DNA of 64,000 nt, from assembly GCA_964602985.1 (NCBI GenBank), contig CAZRTJ010000005.1:115452-179451 (forward strand), given 5' to 3'. Position numbers and translations under genes: made by a program. A model generated the notes under the pieces. It saw only the letters and a program-made list of their open reading frames with translations, was not told the DNA's origin and made no database searches. Of this stretch, positions 51,277 to 60,072 are shown in pieces (the first letter of the stretch is position 1; the number at the start of each line of letters is the position of its first letter). This stretch comes from CAYZJB01 sp964602985 (GTDB lineage: Bacteria; CLD3; SB21).

Positions 51277-54200
51277 ATCACCTCGCGGCGCTCTCCCTGG
51301 TCCGTATACAGCAGAACTCCACGAACCGGGCGGCGGTCGAACGTCGAAACGGCGCGCAGGTACTCGCGCACTTGCTCTTCGTGCGTGGGATCGGGGCGAC
51401 CCGTCTTGTATTCGATCACGGTCCAGGCGTCCTTGCCTTCGATGAGCTTGTCCATTCTGCCGATCCGTCCGGAGTCGAGGATGATCTCGTACTCATTGCG
51501 AACGCGCAATCCGGGAGAAAAGAACTGAGGGTCTCGTTCGATCAGGCGTTGAATGTCCGTCAGAACCCTGCGCACGGCTTCCTCCTCCAACCCCATCGAT
51601 CGCGCCGTCGCTTCCGCGTCTTCCAGATCCTCCGCACTGCGCACGACGGCCAGCACTCGATGGAGCGCATCGCCGTACGAGCGGGCGTCTGTAAAGGCCG
51701 GACTCCACGTGGTGCGGATCCGAAGACGCTCCGCAAGAACACCGCGCTCCGTCGCCTCCAACTCCCTCATTGAAATGTCCGTTTGTTCTGCCTGCGGCTC
51801 CGGAAGACTCCCGTCGCACCATTCGTTCCTGTCTGCAATTTCGGGATGCGCCTTGAGTAGAAATTCCTGCAGGATCCGGCCTACATTCCTTGCCGTCGAA
51901 TTTTCCTTGGGAAAAGTGCTGTAGAGAAAGAGAGCGTCCCGCGCCCGGGTCGTAGTAACGTACAACAGGTTCACCATGTCCACCAGTTCATAGGCGCGCG
52001 TCTCTCTCTCGACAGCCGAAAAAGACATGGGGGACACGTACAAAGGACTGAGTGCATGAAACGGCGGAGCGTCACGTTCCACCCAAACCGGTTTTCGGTC
52101 TGTCTCATACCCCTTCCAATCGCATTCGGGTACGATGACGATGGGAAATTCCAAACCCTTGGCTTTGTGAATCGTCATGATCTGGATCGCGTTCGTCTCC
52201 GAAGGCACGATGGGCAAGGATTCGGCGCGTGTCTCCCACCATTCCAAAAAGTCCGAGACGGAGTTCCCCGATCGTGTGGCAAATTCCAACACCGTATCCA
52301 GAAACGCCGACATCACCGCCGTTCCAGACGACAGTCCCAGCGTATCCGAAATGTGAACGACAGTTTCGTAGACTGAATTTCGACTCCCCAGATCCCATCC
52401 CCGTTCGGTCAGCCAGTGTCGCAATTCTTCTTCCGATGCGATCAATCGGATCATCGTCGCGGAATCGATGGCGCCGCACACGTTGTCCAGGAGAAGCAGC
52501 ATCTGACCCCGTCGGAACTTCTCGGAGGGACGAAGTTGCCAGCCCAGTATGGCCAGTATCAAAAGCGCCTGCGGCTGGTGATCCAGCAAAAGGCAATCCG
52601 GAGAAATCACGTCGAAGCCCCAGGACAACAACAACTCCGCCCACCGTTCCGCCTCTGCATTCCTTCGACACAACAGGACAATGTCCTCCTGACGATAGCC
52701 TTTCTCCAAACACCGGCGAATCTGTTGCTCAACGTCGCGCTCTCTCCAGCTCCGGTCCGTCGATTTCATGTCCCAGGCGATGCGAACGAATCCTTCGACA
52801 TCGCGCTTGGCGGATTGCCCGGCGTCCCGGTACAGGCGGAGTTCCGGATCGTATGTGGCACACAGAGCCTCGTACAACTCGTTATTGAATTGGACAATGG
52901 CCCTTCCGCTGCGATAGTTGTTTGTCAGACTCTCTTCTTCAAATGCACGCCGAAGTAGATCCTGCCGTTCCTCGTGCCAGGGCGAATCTTCCGCCGACCG
53001 CAGTTCGGGAAGGTTGGCAAACTGCTTCCAGTCGGTTCCCCGAAATCGGTAGATCGACTGTTTCGCATCGCCGACCACGACCGAGAGATGACCTGTGGAG
53101 ATCGATTGTTCCAGAAGAGGAAGGAAATTCTGAAACTGCACATGGGAGGTGTCTTGAAATTCATCGATCAGGTAATGTTGAAACTTCGTCCCTGCGCGTT
53201 CAAAGAGGAAGGGAACCGGTTCCTCTTCGACGATACCGTGAACAAACTGACCCAGATCGGAAATATGGATACTCTGACGACTGCGAAGCAGATGGTCCAA
53301 ACGCTTGCGTACTTCCGGTAGCAGGGCAACCACGTGCGCGTACTTCAACACGCTCTGCGCGATGGCCCGGTTCTCGCTATCCTTCCGAAACACATCCGAT
53401 AGTCGCTTCAGGATCGGCCCCAACTCGAGATCCAATCGCCTGGCGAGCGAGAGCCTCTCCCCCTTCCGAAACCACTTTCCCTCCAACGCATCTCGAAATT
53501 TCGACGATTCCCACTCACCCTCCCCTTCCGCAAGTTGTGCCAGATAGGCGCCCACGCCTTTGGTCTTGTTCACAAAATCATCGACCGAAAGATTCAGCCT
53601 GCGGAGGACCGCCATGGCCTCATTCGCAATTTGTCGAACCCTTGCTTCCACCTCATTCTGCCACTCCCTGAGGACGGCGATCTTCACTCCCCATTCCGGA
53701 AGCGATGCCTGTGTCTGTTGCCGAATCCGACGACGTGTTTCCGCATCTTCCACAACTGCCCGGCTGTTCTCCACCACTCGCCGTTCCATATTGACGCTGG
53801 ACTCCGCATCCATCAGGAAGCGAATGTAATCGGTCATCCAGTCCGTAAGGTCCCGGTCCCGGCCGCATTCGTGCAGGATCTCATCCGCGACCTGAGACAG
53901 CATCCACTCTGTATCCGTCTCAATCGTAAAGTGACGGGACAATCCAAAATCAAATGCAAAACTGCGCACGATGCCGTGGAAGAAATGATCGATGGTTTCC
54001 ACCCGGAAATCAGAATACTGATGCAACAGGTCATGGAACTGCCGTGCGGCACGCTGGCGAAGCTCTGTCTCAGAAATTCTCAAATTCTGCTGGAGACTTC
54101 GGGCCGTTTCCTGAAGAGAGGCATTCCACATCTGCGAAGGCTTTTTCGCCATTCTCTCCAGCTGGTCCAAGATACGCTCCTTCATTTCCGCCGCGGCCTT

Positions 54201-54368
54201 GTTGGTGAACGTAACCGCCAGAACAGAGCGAAAACCCTTTCCGGATGGATGTTGGAGAGTTAATTCCAGATAATTGCGCACGAGCGCCGTGGTCTTTCCC
54301 GCGCCGGCAGATGCTCGAATCACCCGAAACGAGTGCGGGGCGTCAAACTCCAGGCCGATCTGGCTCAC
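51273..54368 (-). CDS. addA: AddA-like UvrD-family helicase-nuclease
   Basis: 1031 residues, GTG start overlapping the upstream stop (GTGA). Walker A is ASAGAGKTTALVRNYLEL; TFTNKAAAEMKERI is motif Ia; YLIDEFQDTSHVQF is motif II; VVVGDAKQSIYRFRGTD motif III; NNYRSGRAIVQFNN motif IV; IMTIHKAKGLEFPIVIVPE motif V; LLYVTTTRARDALFL motif VI. The C-terminus has a nuclease domain (IGRMDKLIEGKDAWTVIEYK). This is the motor/nuclease subunit of an AddAB-type complex that resects DNA ends for RecA. Coupled to the addB-like gene. Confidence 0.9.
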   Translation of the reverse strand: MSQIGLEFDAPHSFRVIRASAGAGKTTALVRNYLELTLQHPSGKGFRSVLAVTFTNKAAAEMKERILDQLERMAKKPSQMWNASLQETARSLQQNLRISETELRQRAARQFHDLLHQYSDFRVETIDHFFHGIVRSFAFDFGLSRHFTIETDTEWMLSQVADEILHECGRDRDLTDWMTDYIRFLMDAESSVNMERRVVENSRAVVEDAETRRRIRQQTQASLPEWGVKIAVLREWQNEVEARVRQIANEAMAVLRRLNLSVDDFVNKTKGVGAYLAQLAEGEGEWESSKFRDALEGKWFRKGERLSLARRLDLELGPILKRLSDVFRKDSENRAIAQSVLKYAHVVALLPEVRKRLDHLLRSRQSIHISDLGQFVHGIVEEEPVPFLFERAGTKFQHYLIDEFQDTSHVQFQNFLPLLEQSISTGHLSVVVGDAKQSIYRFRGTDWKQFANLPELRSAEDSPWHEERQDLLRRAFEEESLTNNYRSGRAIVQFNNELYEALCATYDPELRLYRDAGQSAKRDVEGFVRIAWDMKSTDRSWRERDVEQQIRRCLEKGYRQEDIVLLCRRNAEAERWAELLLSWGFDVISPDCLLLDHQPQALLILAILGWQLRPSEKFRRGQMLLLLDNVCGAIDSATMIRLIASEEELRHWLTERGWDLGSRNSVYETVVHISDTLGLSSGTAVMSAFLDTVLEFATRSGNSVSDFLEWWETRAESLPIVPSETNAIQIMTIHKAKGLEFPIVIVPECDWKGYETDRKPVWVERDAPPFHALSPLYVSPMSFSAVERETRAYELVDMVNLLYVTTTRARDALFLYSTFPKENSTARNVGRILQEFLLKAHPEIADRNEWCDGSLPEPQAEQTDISMRELEATERGVLAERLRIRTTWSPAFTDARSYGDALHRVLAVVRSAEDLEDAEATARSMGLEEEAVRRVLTDIQRLIERDPQFFSPGLRVRNEYEIILDSGRIGRMDKLIEGKDAWTVIEYKTGRPDPTHEEQVREYLRAVSTFDRRPVRGVLLYTDQGERREVI

Positions 54369-55678
54369 AGCAGTCCCCGTGATTTGATCGCGAGGTACTG
54401 GTTCATCAGCGATACGGTCAATTGCCCGGGCAACACGTCCAGAACGAGTACGCCGTGATTCCGAAGATCCGCGATGACCTCTTCTCGTTCGAGCAGCACC
54501 TCGGCGGCGGCCGCCTTACGAAATGTCTGTTCCGGCGCTTGGGACCGCTCTTGTACGATACGCTCCAACGCCTGGTCCTTCATCAGCACACACAACGGCA
54601 GATGTCTGGGATACAGGGACTTCAGGGCGTCGGTCAGCAATCGGGAGGCGCGGCGATCGATCACATCTGTGAATACCACCGCAAGCGACCGGCGTTTCTG
54701 TTTCATCCGATAGAATTCAAAGGCATCGCTGTAATTGGACTCCACCGGGTCGCTTTGAAGGGCATACAGGCTCTCCAGAATCTGCGCCAATTGACCGCGA
54801 TGGCGTCGGGGGCGAATGTGCTGTCGAACGCGATCATCAAAGACCAGGACGCCGACTTGATCATCCTGACGCATCGACAGATGCGCCAGCATGAGCGCCG
54901 CATGCACGGCATGGTCCAGCCGGGACAGCGAACCCCCCATCGTGCCCATCAGCCGACCGCAATCCAGCACCATCATGAGAGGCTGACTCCGTTCGACCTG
55001 ATGCTGACGCACAATCACGCGTCCCACACGCGCCGAGGCGTTCCAATCGATCCGACGGTATTCGTCGTCGGGCGTGTACTCCCGAAGACTCTCAAAGTCC
55101 GTCCCCTCTCCGTACCGTCGGATCGGGCGAATACCGAAGTCATTCAACTTACGCCGATGGGCCATCAGCGTGAATCGGTGGACTTGTTTGTAATTTGGAT
55201 AGACTTTGACGGGAGCGCCGGCCGCCACAACAAATCGCTTTTCCACCAGACCCCACCAGACCCCGCGACACGCCACGTTGAGGTCATGGAACAGGTAGTC
55301 TCCCCTCCGGGGCGGCACGACAGAATACACCTGGACCCATGGACGGCGCGGCGCGACGATGCCATGGAAGAACACGTCTCGTCTTTCCCATTCGTCCGGC
55401 GGCTCGTCCCGCAAGGTGACGTGCAGCCGACGCGGATACCGTGAGAGAACTTCGATGCGTATTTCGTTGTCCGTCCCAATGGCGAGACGCCGGGGGACGA
55501 TGCGGCGTGCACTGATTTTTTCGGCGCCGGGAGTCGAGACATATTCGACGGCCGTCACGGCGACCAGACCCGTGAAGACGAGCATACCGATGTACGCCAG
55601 CCGGACGTCCATCACGCCCATCAGCGTGACCGCCGTCGCAAGCCAGCCGATCCACAGGAATCGACGCGTCAGTATCAT
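54365..55678 (-). CDS. DUF58 protein (MoxR-associated type)
   Basis: 437 residues. Two N-terminal membrane helices (about 8-45). The diagnostic motif RRYGEGTDFESLREYTPDDEY, with RIDWNASARVG following, lies near 200, and a von Willebrand-like segment follows (LMMVLDCGRLM, then VGVLVFDD, VVFTDVIDRR). DUF58 proteins usually go with a MoxR ATPase and VWA proteins in envelope or metal-insertion systems; no MoxR gene is visible here. It overlaps the addA-like gene by four bases and follows cytidylate kinase by three bases. Confidence 0.9.
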   Translation of the reverse strand: MILTRRFLWIGWLATAVTLMGVMDVRLAYIGMLVFTGLVAVTAVEYVSTPGAEKISARRIVPRRLAIGTDNEIRIEVLSRYPRRLHVTLRDEPPDEWERRDVFFHGIVAPRRPWVQVYSVVPPRRGDYLFHDLNVACRGVWWGLVEKRFVVAAGAPVKVYPNYKQVHRFTLMAHRRKLNDFGIRPIRRYGEGTDFESLREYTPDDEYRRIDWNASARVGRVIVRQHQVERSQPLMMVLDCGRLMGTMGGSLSRLDHAVHAALMLAHLSMRQDDQVGVLVFDDRVRQHIRPRRHRGQLAQILESLYALQSDPVESNYSDAFEFYRMKQKRRSLAVVFTDVIDRRASRLLTDALKSLYPRHLPLCVLMKDQALERIVQERSQAPEQTFRKAAAAEVLLEREEVIADLRNHGVLVLDVLPGQLTVSLMNQYLAIKSRGLL

Positions 55679-55681
55679 GCG

Positions 55682-56362
55682 CTAATTTCCGGAAGTGATC
55701 CGATCTTGAAAAATGCGAGAGATCATCTGCACCTGATCCTCGACGCTCAAGTGCGTGTTGTCGATTTCCATCGCGTCGTCTGCCTTCTTCAAAGGACTGA
55801 TCGCACGCGTAGAGTCCGAGACATCGCGAACTTCGAGTTCTTCGATCATCTGCTCCAGAGGCACCGCAATATCCCGTGCCGACAGTTCCAACAGCCGGCG
55901 ACGCGCACGTTCGCGCACCGCTGCCGTGAGAAAGAATTTCAACTCGGCGCCCGGAAAAATGACCGTGCCCGCGTCGCGGCCATCCAGTACATATCCGCCG
56001 TCGCGGGCAATCGATTGCTGCTGGCTGACCAGGAAGGCACGAACTTCCGCGATGGACGAGACCTGACTGACTGCGTCCGTGACCTTCGGATCCCGAATGT
56101 CTCTGGAAACATCCTGACCGTTGAGAAAGGTCTTTTGCTCGCCGCCTTCATATCGAATGTCGAGGGTCACACGATCCAGGAGGTCGACGACCGTCTGCGC
56201 GTCTGCGGGCTTGACGCCGGCCTTCAGTACTGCGAGCGTGATCGCGCGGTACATAGCGCCGGTATCCAAATACGTGTATCGGATCCGACGGGCCAATTCT
56301 CTCGCCACGGTACTCTTGCCGGACCCCGCCGGACCGTCCAGCGTGATGATGATGCGCTTCAC
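55682..56362 (-). CDS. cmk: Cytidylate kinase
   Basis: 226 residues, the usual size for Cmk, which phosphorylates CMP and dCMP. The P-loop is TLDGPAGSGKSTVARELA; LDTGAMYRAITL binds the nucleotide; DVSRDIRDPKVTDAVSQVS and GGYVLDGRDAGTVIFPGAEL are family blocks, and RARRRLLELSARD lies in the lid. One small difference is A131 in DGRDAGTVIFP, where R-D-[IM]-G is more usual. GTG start overlapping the pseudouridine synthase stop by four bases (GTGA). Confidence 0.95.
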   Translation of the reverse strand: MKRIIITLDGPAGSGKSTVARELARRIRYTYLDTGAMYRAITLAVLKAGVKPADAQTVVDLLDRVTLDIRYEGGEQKTFLNGQDVSRDIRDPKVTDAVSQVSSIAEVRAFLVSQQQSIARDGGYVLDGRDAGTVIFPGAELKFFLTAAVRERARRRLLELSARDIAVPLEQMIEELEVRDVSDSTRAISPLKKADDAMEIDNTHLSVEDQVQMISRIFQDRITSGN

Positions 56363-57063
56363 GCGAGTCCTACCAGCTTCCGAAGGATTTGCACTTCGTT
56401 GGGCTTGAGATACCGCCAGGCGCCATACTTGAGACGTCCCAGCTGCAGGGACCCGAAAGCCGTGCGATGCAGTTCGCGAACCTTGTATCCCAGCTTGCGA
56501 AACATCCGCTTGACCTGTTTGTTGCGCCCTTCATGGATGGTAACCGCAACCATTTCCTTGCCCATTTTGACGGCCTTGCAAGGGGATGTCTTGCCGTCGA
56601 CCAGCATCACCCCTCGCCGCAGTTTTTGCAACTCTCCTTCCGAGATCTTTTTGCTCAGGAGAACCACGTACGTCTTGTCGACGCCAAATTTTGGGTGCAT
56701 CAATCGGTAGGCGAGTTCTCCGTCGTTGGTCAGAAGCAGCAGCCCGGTCGTGTCGTAATCCAACCGTCCAACCGGAAACACGCGTTCGCTAATCTTGACG
56801 AGATCCACCACCGAGTCACGACCCTTCTCATCCTTGACCGTCGTCACGTATTTCCTCGGTTTGTGCAGAAGGACATACACGTTCTTCTGTTTGAGAATGA
56901 CCTCGCGTTCGTCCACCTGCACGCGATCCAATTCCACATCCACATCGGTTGCCAGATCGGTAACGACTTCCCCATTGATGCGGACACGACCCTCACGGAT
57001 GATCGACTCACTGCTCCGGCGACTGGCGACGCCGGCCTCGGCCAGAAACTTATTCAGTCTCAC
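56359..57063 (-). CDS. rluB: 23S rRNA pseudouridine synthase (RluB/RsuA family)
   Basis: 234 residues. An S4 RNA-binding domain begins the protein (MRLNKFLAEAGVASRRSSES, then GRVRINGEVV), followed by the catalytic domain with the nucleophilic aspartate in PVGRLDYDTTGLLLLTNDG. KTYVVLL, IHEGRNKQVKRMFRKLGY and LHRTAFGSLQLG complete the RsuA/RluB/RluE/RluF pattern. The RluB assignment follows from length and the S4 domain; the exact target base is not read from sequence. GTG start; 14-base overlap with the gene upstream. Confidence 0.92.
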   Translation of the reverse strand: MRLNKFLAEAGVASRRSSESIIREGRVRINGEVVTDLATDVDVELDRVQVDEREVILKQKNVYVLLHKPRKYVTTVKDEKGRDSVVDLVKISERVFPVGRLDYDTTGLLLLTNDGELAYRLMHPKFGVDKTYVVLLSKKISEGELQKLRRGVMLVDGKTSPCKAVKMGKEMVAVTIHEGRNKQVKRMFRKLGYKVRELHRTAFGSLQLGRLKYGAWRYLKPNEVQILRKLVGLA

Positions 57064-57865
57064 CCGATTCCGCTTGCTTTAGCGGGCTGCCCATCGCCAC
57101 GCTGCGTAATTCCGGATGCTCACGCATGGCCTTGGCAAACGTATCCCTCCAACTCAGGCTGATTTCCGCAATTTCCCCCGGCTCCCGAATCGACTTCACG
57201 TGAACCAGACACTCGGACAGCACGTCTTTTTGCGTTTGTCGATCGTACGGAGCGCCAAAGGGCTGCCCAAACGGAAACCGAACCAGAATGGTTCTGGGAG
57301 GCTTGACATTGACGGAGACGGAGCGCAGACTACTCACGAAAACGGTACTGAACTCCTCTTCCTCCAACTCCCGCGCGATCATCGCGCCCGTCTGATGACT
57401 CCACGGTCCCGCCGCGCTCACGATGACCACATCGACCAGAAATTTCTTCAACAACTTTGCAATCTTCGGAACCGATTCTGTGAGGATCGGCGTCGGATCC
57501 TTCACTTCGCCCATCACGGCAAAATGGGTCTCGCAGGCCGCGCTGATCCTCTTCTCCCGCTCCAGGTCTGTGAGCGCGTCCAGAGGCAGCAGGCAATTAA
57601 AATCCAAGCCGGCTCCGTTTTGCATGTCGAGGTAACGATGCGACACGCGCACGTCCTCCTGCAGCACGGACTTTTTGATTTCCCGAAACGATGGATCTCC
57701 GGCTTCGTCTGCCAGATTAAAATGCTTGGCGGATTTCCATTGGTAGAGACCGCCGGTTGTCAGGAGCGCCACCTTGGCCTCAGAAATATCCTTGCCCATG
57801 GATTTCCACGGCGCGTCTTTCTGGACGATCCACTCATAATTCTTAAACAACCGTTCTTCCATCAT
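57050..57865 (-). CDS. GrdB-like protein (glycine/sarcosine/betaine reductase selenoprotein B family)
   Basis: 271 residues. VALLTTGGLYQWKSAKHFN, GDPSFREI and LLPLDALTDLEREKRI, followed by ETHFAVMGEV, is the pattern shared with the selenoprotein B family; VVIVSAAGPWSHQTGAMIAR and VSSLRSVSVNVKPPRTILV complete it. True GrdB has a catalytic selenocysteine (UGA). The frame here contains no in-frame UGA and no obvious replacement cysteine, and no other grd gene is nearby, so it is unlikely to be a glycine reductase. Such stand-alone relatives are common and uncharacterised. Coupled by ATGA to scpB and by a 14-base overlap to rluB. Confidence 0.75.
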   Translation of the reverse strand: MMEERLFKNYEWIVQKDAPWKSMGKDISEAKVALLTTGGLYQWKSAKHFNLADEAGDPSFREIKKSVLQEDVRVSHRYLDMQNGAGLDFNCLLPLDALTDLEREKRISAACETHFAVMGEVKDPTPILTESVPKIAKLLKKFLVDVVIVSAAGPWSHQTGAMIARELEEEEFSTVFVSSLRSVSVNVKPPRTILVRFPFGQPFGAPYDRQTQKDVLSECLVHVKSIREPGEIAEISLSWRDTFAKAMREHPELRSVAMGSPLKQAESGETE

Positions 57866-58521
57866 TCCTCCTTTGCCTGAGGTTCCGGCGGAGTGTCTGT
57901 CTTTGCCCCGCCGCCCGTGAAATCCAGTTCCAATGTCTCGGCAAACGTTTTGTCCTCGCGGATGATTTCTTCAATTTCCTTGAGTTTAGGAAGCTCGCTG
58001 ATGTCAAACAACCCGAAATGCTCGAGGAAGGATTTCGTCGTACCAAACAACAGCGGCTTGCCGGGCGCATCCTCGCGGCCCACGACCGTCACCAGATTCT
58101 TTTCCATCAACGACCGGATTGTCCAATCGGCGTTCACGCCCCGGATTTTTTCTATTTCCGACCGCGCGATCGGTTGTCGATAGGCCACGATGGCGAGAAC
58201 TTCCAGACTGGCCTGGCTGAGTTTTTTTTCTGCTTTTTGCGCAAAGAGCCGGCTCACCCACCGGTCGTACTGCGGATGTGTCGCAAATTGGAAGCCACCG
58301 GCGATCTTAATAATCCGAATCGCCCGCTGTTGGCCGGCATACTCCCGATTCAAGGCCTCGACCGCGACTTCCACATCCTGCTTCGTCACCGTCTCCTTCT
58401 GAATGCACTCCAGAATCTTCTCGCTCGCGATGGGTTCCGTCGATGCAAACACGATCGACTCCACGATATGTCTGAGTTCCGATCCTTCAAAAACCAGACC
58501 ACTTTCCTCAGTCAATTCCAC
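57862..58521 (-). CDS. scpB: ScpB, segregation and condensation protein B
   Basis: 219 residues with a GTG start. Two winged-helix domains: ELRHIVESIVFASTEPIASE at the start and SQASLEVLAIVAYRQPIARSEIEKIRGV in the middle, followed by LVTVVGREDAPGKPLLFGTT and FLEHFGLFDISELPKL, the ScpB C-terminal signature. The last 40 residues are acidic and probably unstructured. ScpB forms the MukBEF/SMC-type kleisin complex with ScpA and Smc. It follows scpA by nine bases, as expected for the pair. Confidence 0.95.
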   Translation of the reverse strand: MELTEESGLVFEGSELRHIVESIVFASTEPIASEKILECIQKETVTKQDVEVAVEALNREYAGQQRAIRIIKIAGGFQFATHPQYDRWVSRLFAQKAEKKLSQASLEVLAIVAYRQPIARSEIEKIRGVNADWTIRSLMEKNLVTVVGREDAPGKPLLFGTTKSFLEHFGLFDISELPKLKEIEEIIREDKTFAETLELDFTGGGAKTDTPPEPQAKEE

Positions 58522-58530
58522 TCCTGCGTT

Positions 58531-60072
58531 TTATCGAAACAGTATCCGTTTTACCAAGCTGACAATCTTGCCAAAAAATCTGCGAAGTGGAGAAACGGCT
58601 TGCTCCGTATCTTCCGTTCGTTCATCACTCGTGCCGACTGCTTCGCAGCGGGTGCCGGACGAACTCGTTTCGGTCATGTCATTCCCGGTGATTTCCGGCG
58701 GCGTGACCTGGACGCAGTCACTCTCCGGAACGATTATCTGTTCACGTGAGTCCCGTTCCTGCTCAGTTGCGATTCGGTTCTCTTCGGCGCCCGACGGAGA
58801 ATGCTCGAGGACCACACCCGCCTCTGTGGAGGTCTCGTTCACGGGCAAGTCATCTGATGATTCCTGACTCACGTCGGGCGAACGCGGTTGTTCCGCAATC
58901 GTATCGATGCGCTCTTCCGCCGCCAGAGCTGACTCCTGCCTCTCAACTCCTGTGGTCGCTGGCACATTCACGATATTAAACTCCCGTCTCTGTTCGGCCG
59001 GCACTTCATGCGCCTCCTCTTCCGACACAGTTGCGACTTCAAGTTCTTTGCGATCCGTTTTGAAGTCTCCTTCGCCGGCAAGGTTCGCCGTCTCGTAGGG
59101 CGCATGGGTCACAGGCGCCGTATCTTCGATGTCCGGATCTTCCACCGTGCCGATTTCATCCGTAAGCGGTTCTGGCATTTCCGAGCCTTTCAGTAGGTCC
59201 ACTGGATCGGAGGTTTCGTATGTCTGACTTCTCTCCATGCCTTCCGGGGTCGCATCGACCCTTGTTTCATCAGAAGTCGTGGTATCCGAAGAATTTCCTG
59301 TGATCAGCTCAGGCATTTCCGGCGGGTCTTCCTCAAAAAACTCCTCGGCTTTGTAAATCCAAATATCCTCAAACAAACTCGCCTGTTTGACCGCCAGTTC
59401 GCCTTTCTTGATCATGTCCAGCATCGCCAGAAACGTGACCACGATCTCGATCTTGCCCATACTCTCGCACAGATCGCCGAACAAGTAGCACGTGCGACCC
59501 TGAAAGAAATCCTGAATGACCTTGGTCTGCCCTTCCACCGTCACATTCAGTCGTTCGACCTGGTGGAAGATGGGCTTCGGCTTTCGGGCGACTGCTTTCT
59601 TGTACGCGGCCAGCAAATCAAAAAAGGAGATGTCCTTGAGACCTACGGCGCCATCTTCCTGCTGGGGCAGGAGATCAAAATTGAAATAACTGCGCCGGTA
59701 CACGCTTCGCCAATAATCGTCCAGTTCGCCCAGCGACTTGCTCGCTTCCTTGAATTGTCGATATTCAATCAGACGGCGGGTCAGCTCTTCACGCGGGTCC
59801 AGAATTTCTTCTTCCTCTTCCTGCAATGGATCGGGCGGCAGCAACGATCTCACCTTGATCCGCATCAGGGTCGCGGCCATCAGGATGAATTCCGCCGCGA
59901 TATCGAGATTCAGATCCTTCATCAGCTGCAAATATTCCAGATACTGTTTGGTGATATAGCTGATGGGAATATCATAAATATTCAATTCGTCCTTACGCAC
60001 GAAGAACAGGAGCAGATCCAGCGGTCCTTCGAAATTGGTCAGCTTGACTTTCAATCCCGTGGCAACACTCAT
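58531..60072 (-). CDS. scpA: ScpA, kleisin subunit, with long acidic tail and terminal amphipathic helix
   Basis: 513 residues, about twice the usual ScpA length. Residues 1-250 are a normal kleisin: FEGPLDLLLFFVRKDELNIYD, AAEFILMAATLMRIKVRSLLP, and the C-terminal winged helix VVTFLAMLDMIKKGELAVKQ. Residues 250-490 are low-complexity and acidic, rich in E, D, T and S, without predicted fold. The last 18 residues, LRRFFGKIVSLVKRILFR, would make a basic amphipathic helix with hydrophobic residues on one face, similar in kind to membrane-targeting helices. There is no frameshift or internal start that would separate the tail. ScpA bridges the Smc heads during chromosome condensation. Coupled by ATGA to the membrane-protein gene upstream. 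Confidence 0.93.
   Translation of the reverse strand: MSVATGLKVKLTNFEGPLDLLLFFVRKDELNIYDIPISYITKQYLEYLQLMKDLNLDIAAEFILMAATLMRIKVRSLLPPDPLQEEEEEILDPREELTRRLIEYRQFKEASKSLGELDDYWRSVYRRSYFNFDLLPQQEDGAVGLKDISFFDLLAAYKKAVARKPKPIFHQVERLNVTVEGQTKVIQDFFQGRTCYLFGDLCESMGKIEIVVTFLAMLDMIKKGELAVKQASLFEDIWIYKAEEFFEEDPPEMPELITGNSSDTTTSDETRVDATPEGMERSQTYETSDPVDLLKGSEMPEPLTDEIGTVEDPDIEDTAPVTHAPYETANLAGEGDFKTDRKELEVATVSEEEAHEVPAEQRREFNIVNVPATTGVERQESALAAEERIDTIAEQPRSPDVSQESSDDLPVNETSTEAGVVLEHSPSGAEENRIATEQERDSREQIIVPESDCVQVTPPEITGNDMTETSSSGTRCEAVGTSDERTEDTEQAVSPLRRFFGKIVSLVKRILFR

Noticed and set aside
54422..55444. 340-codon plus-strand frame opposite the DUF58 gene
   Set aside because: Antisense shadow; DUF58 on the minus strand has its diagnostic motif intact and the plus-strand translation has no recognisable feature.
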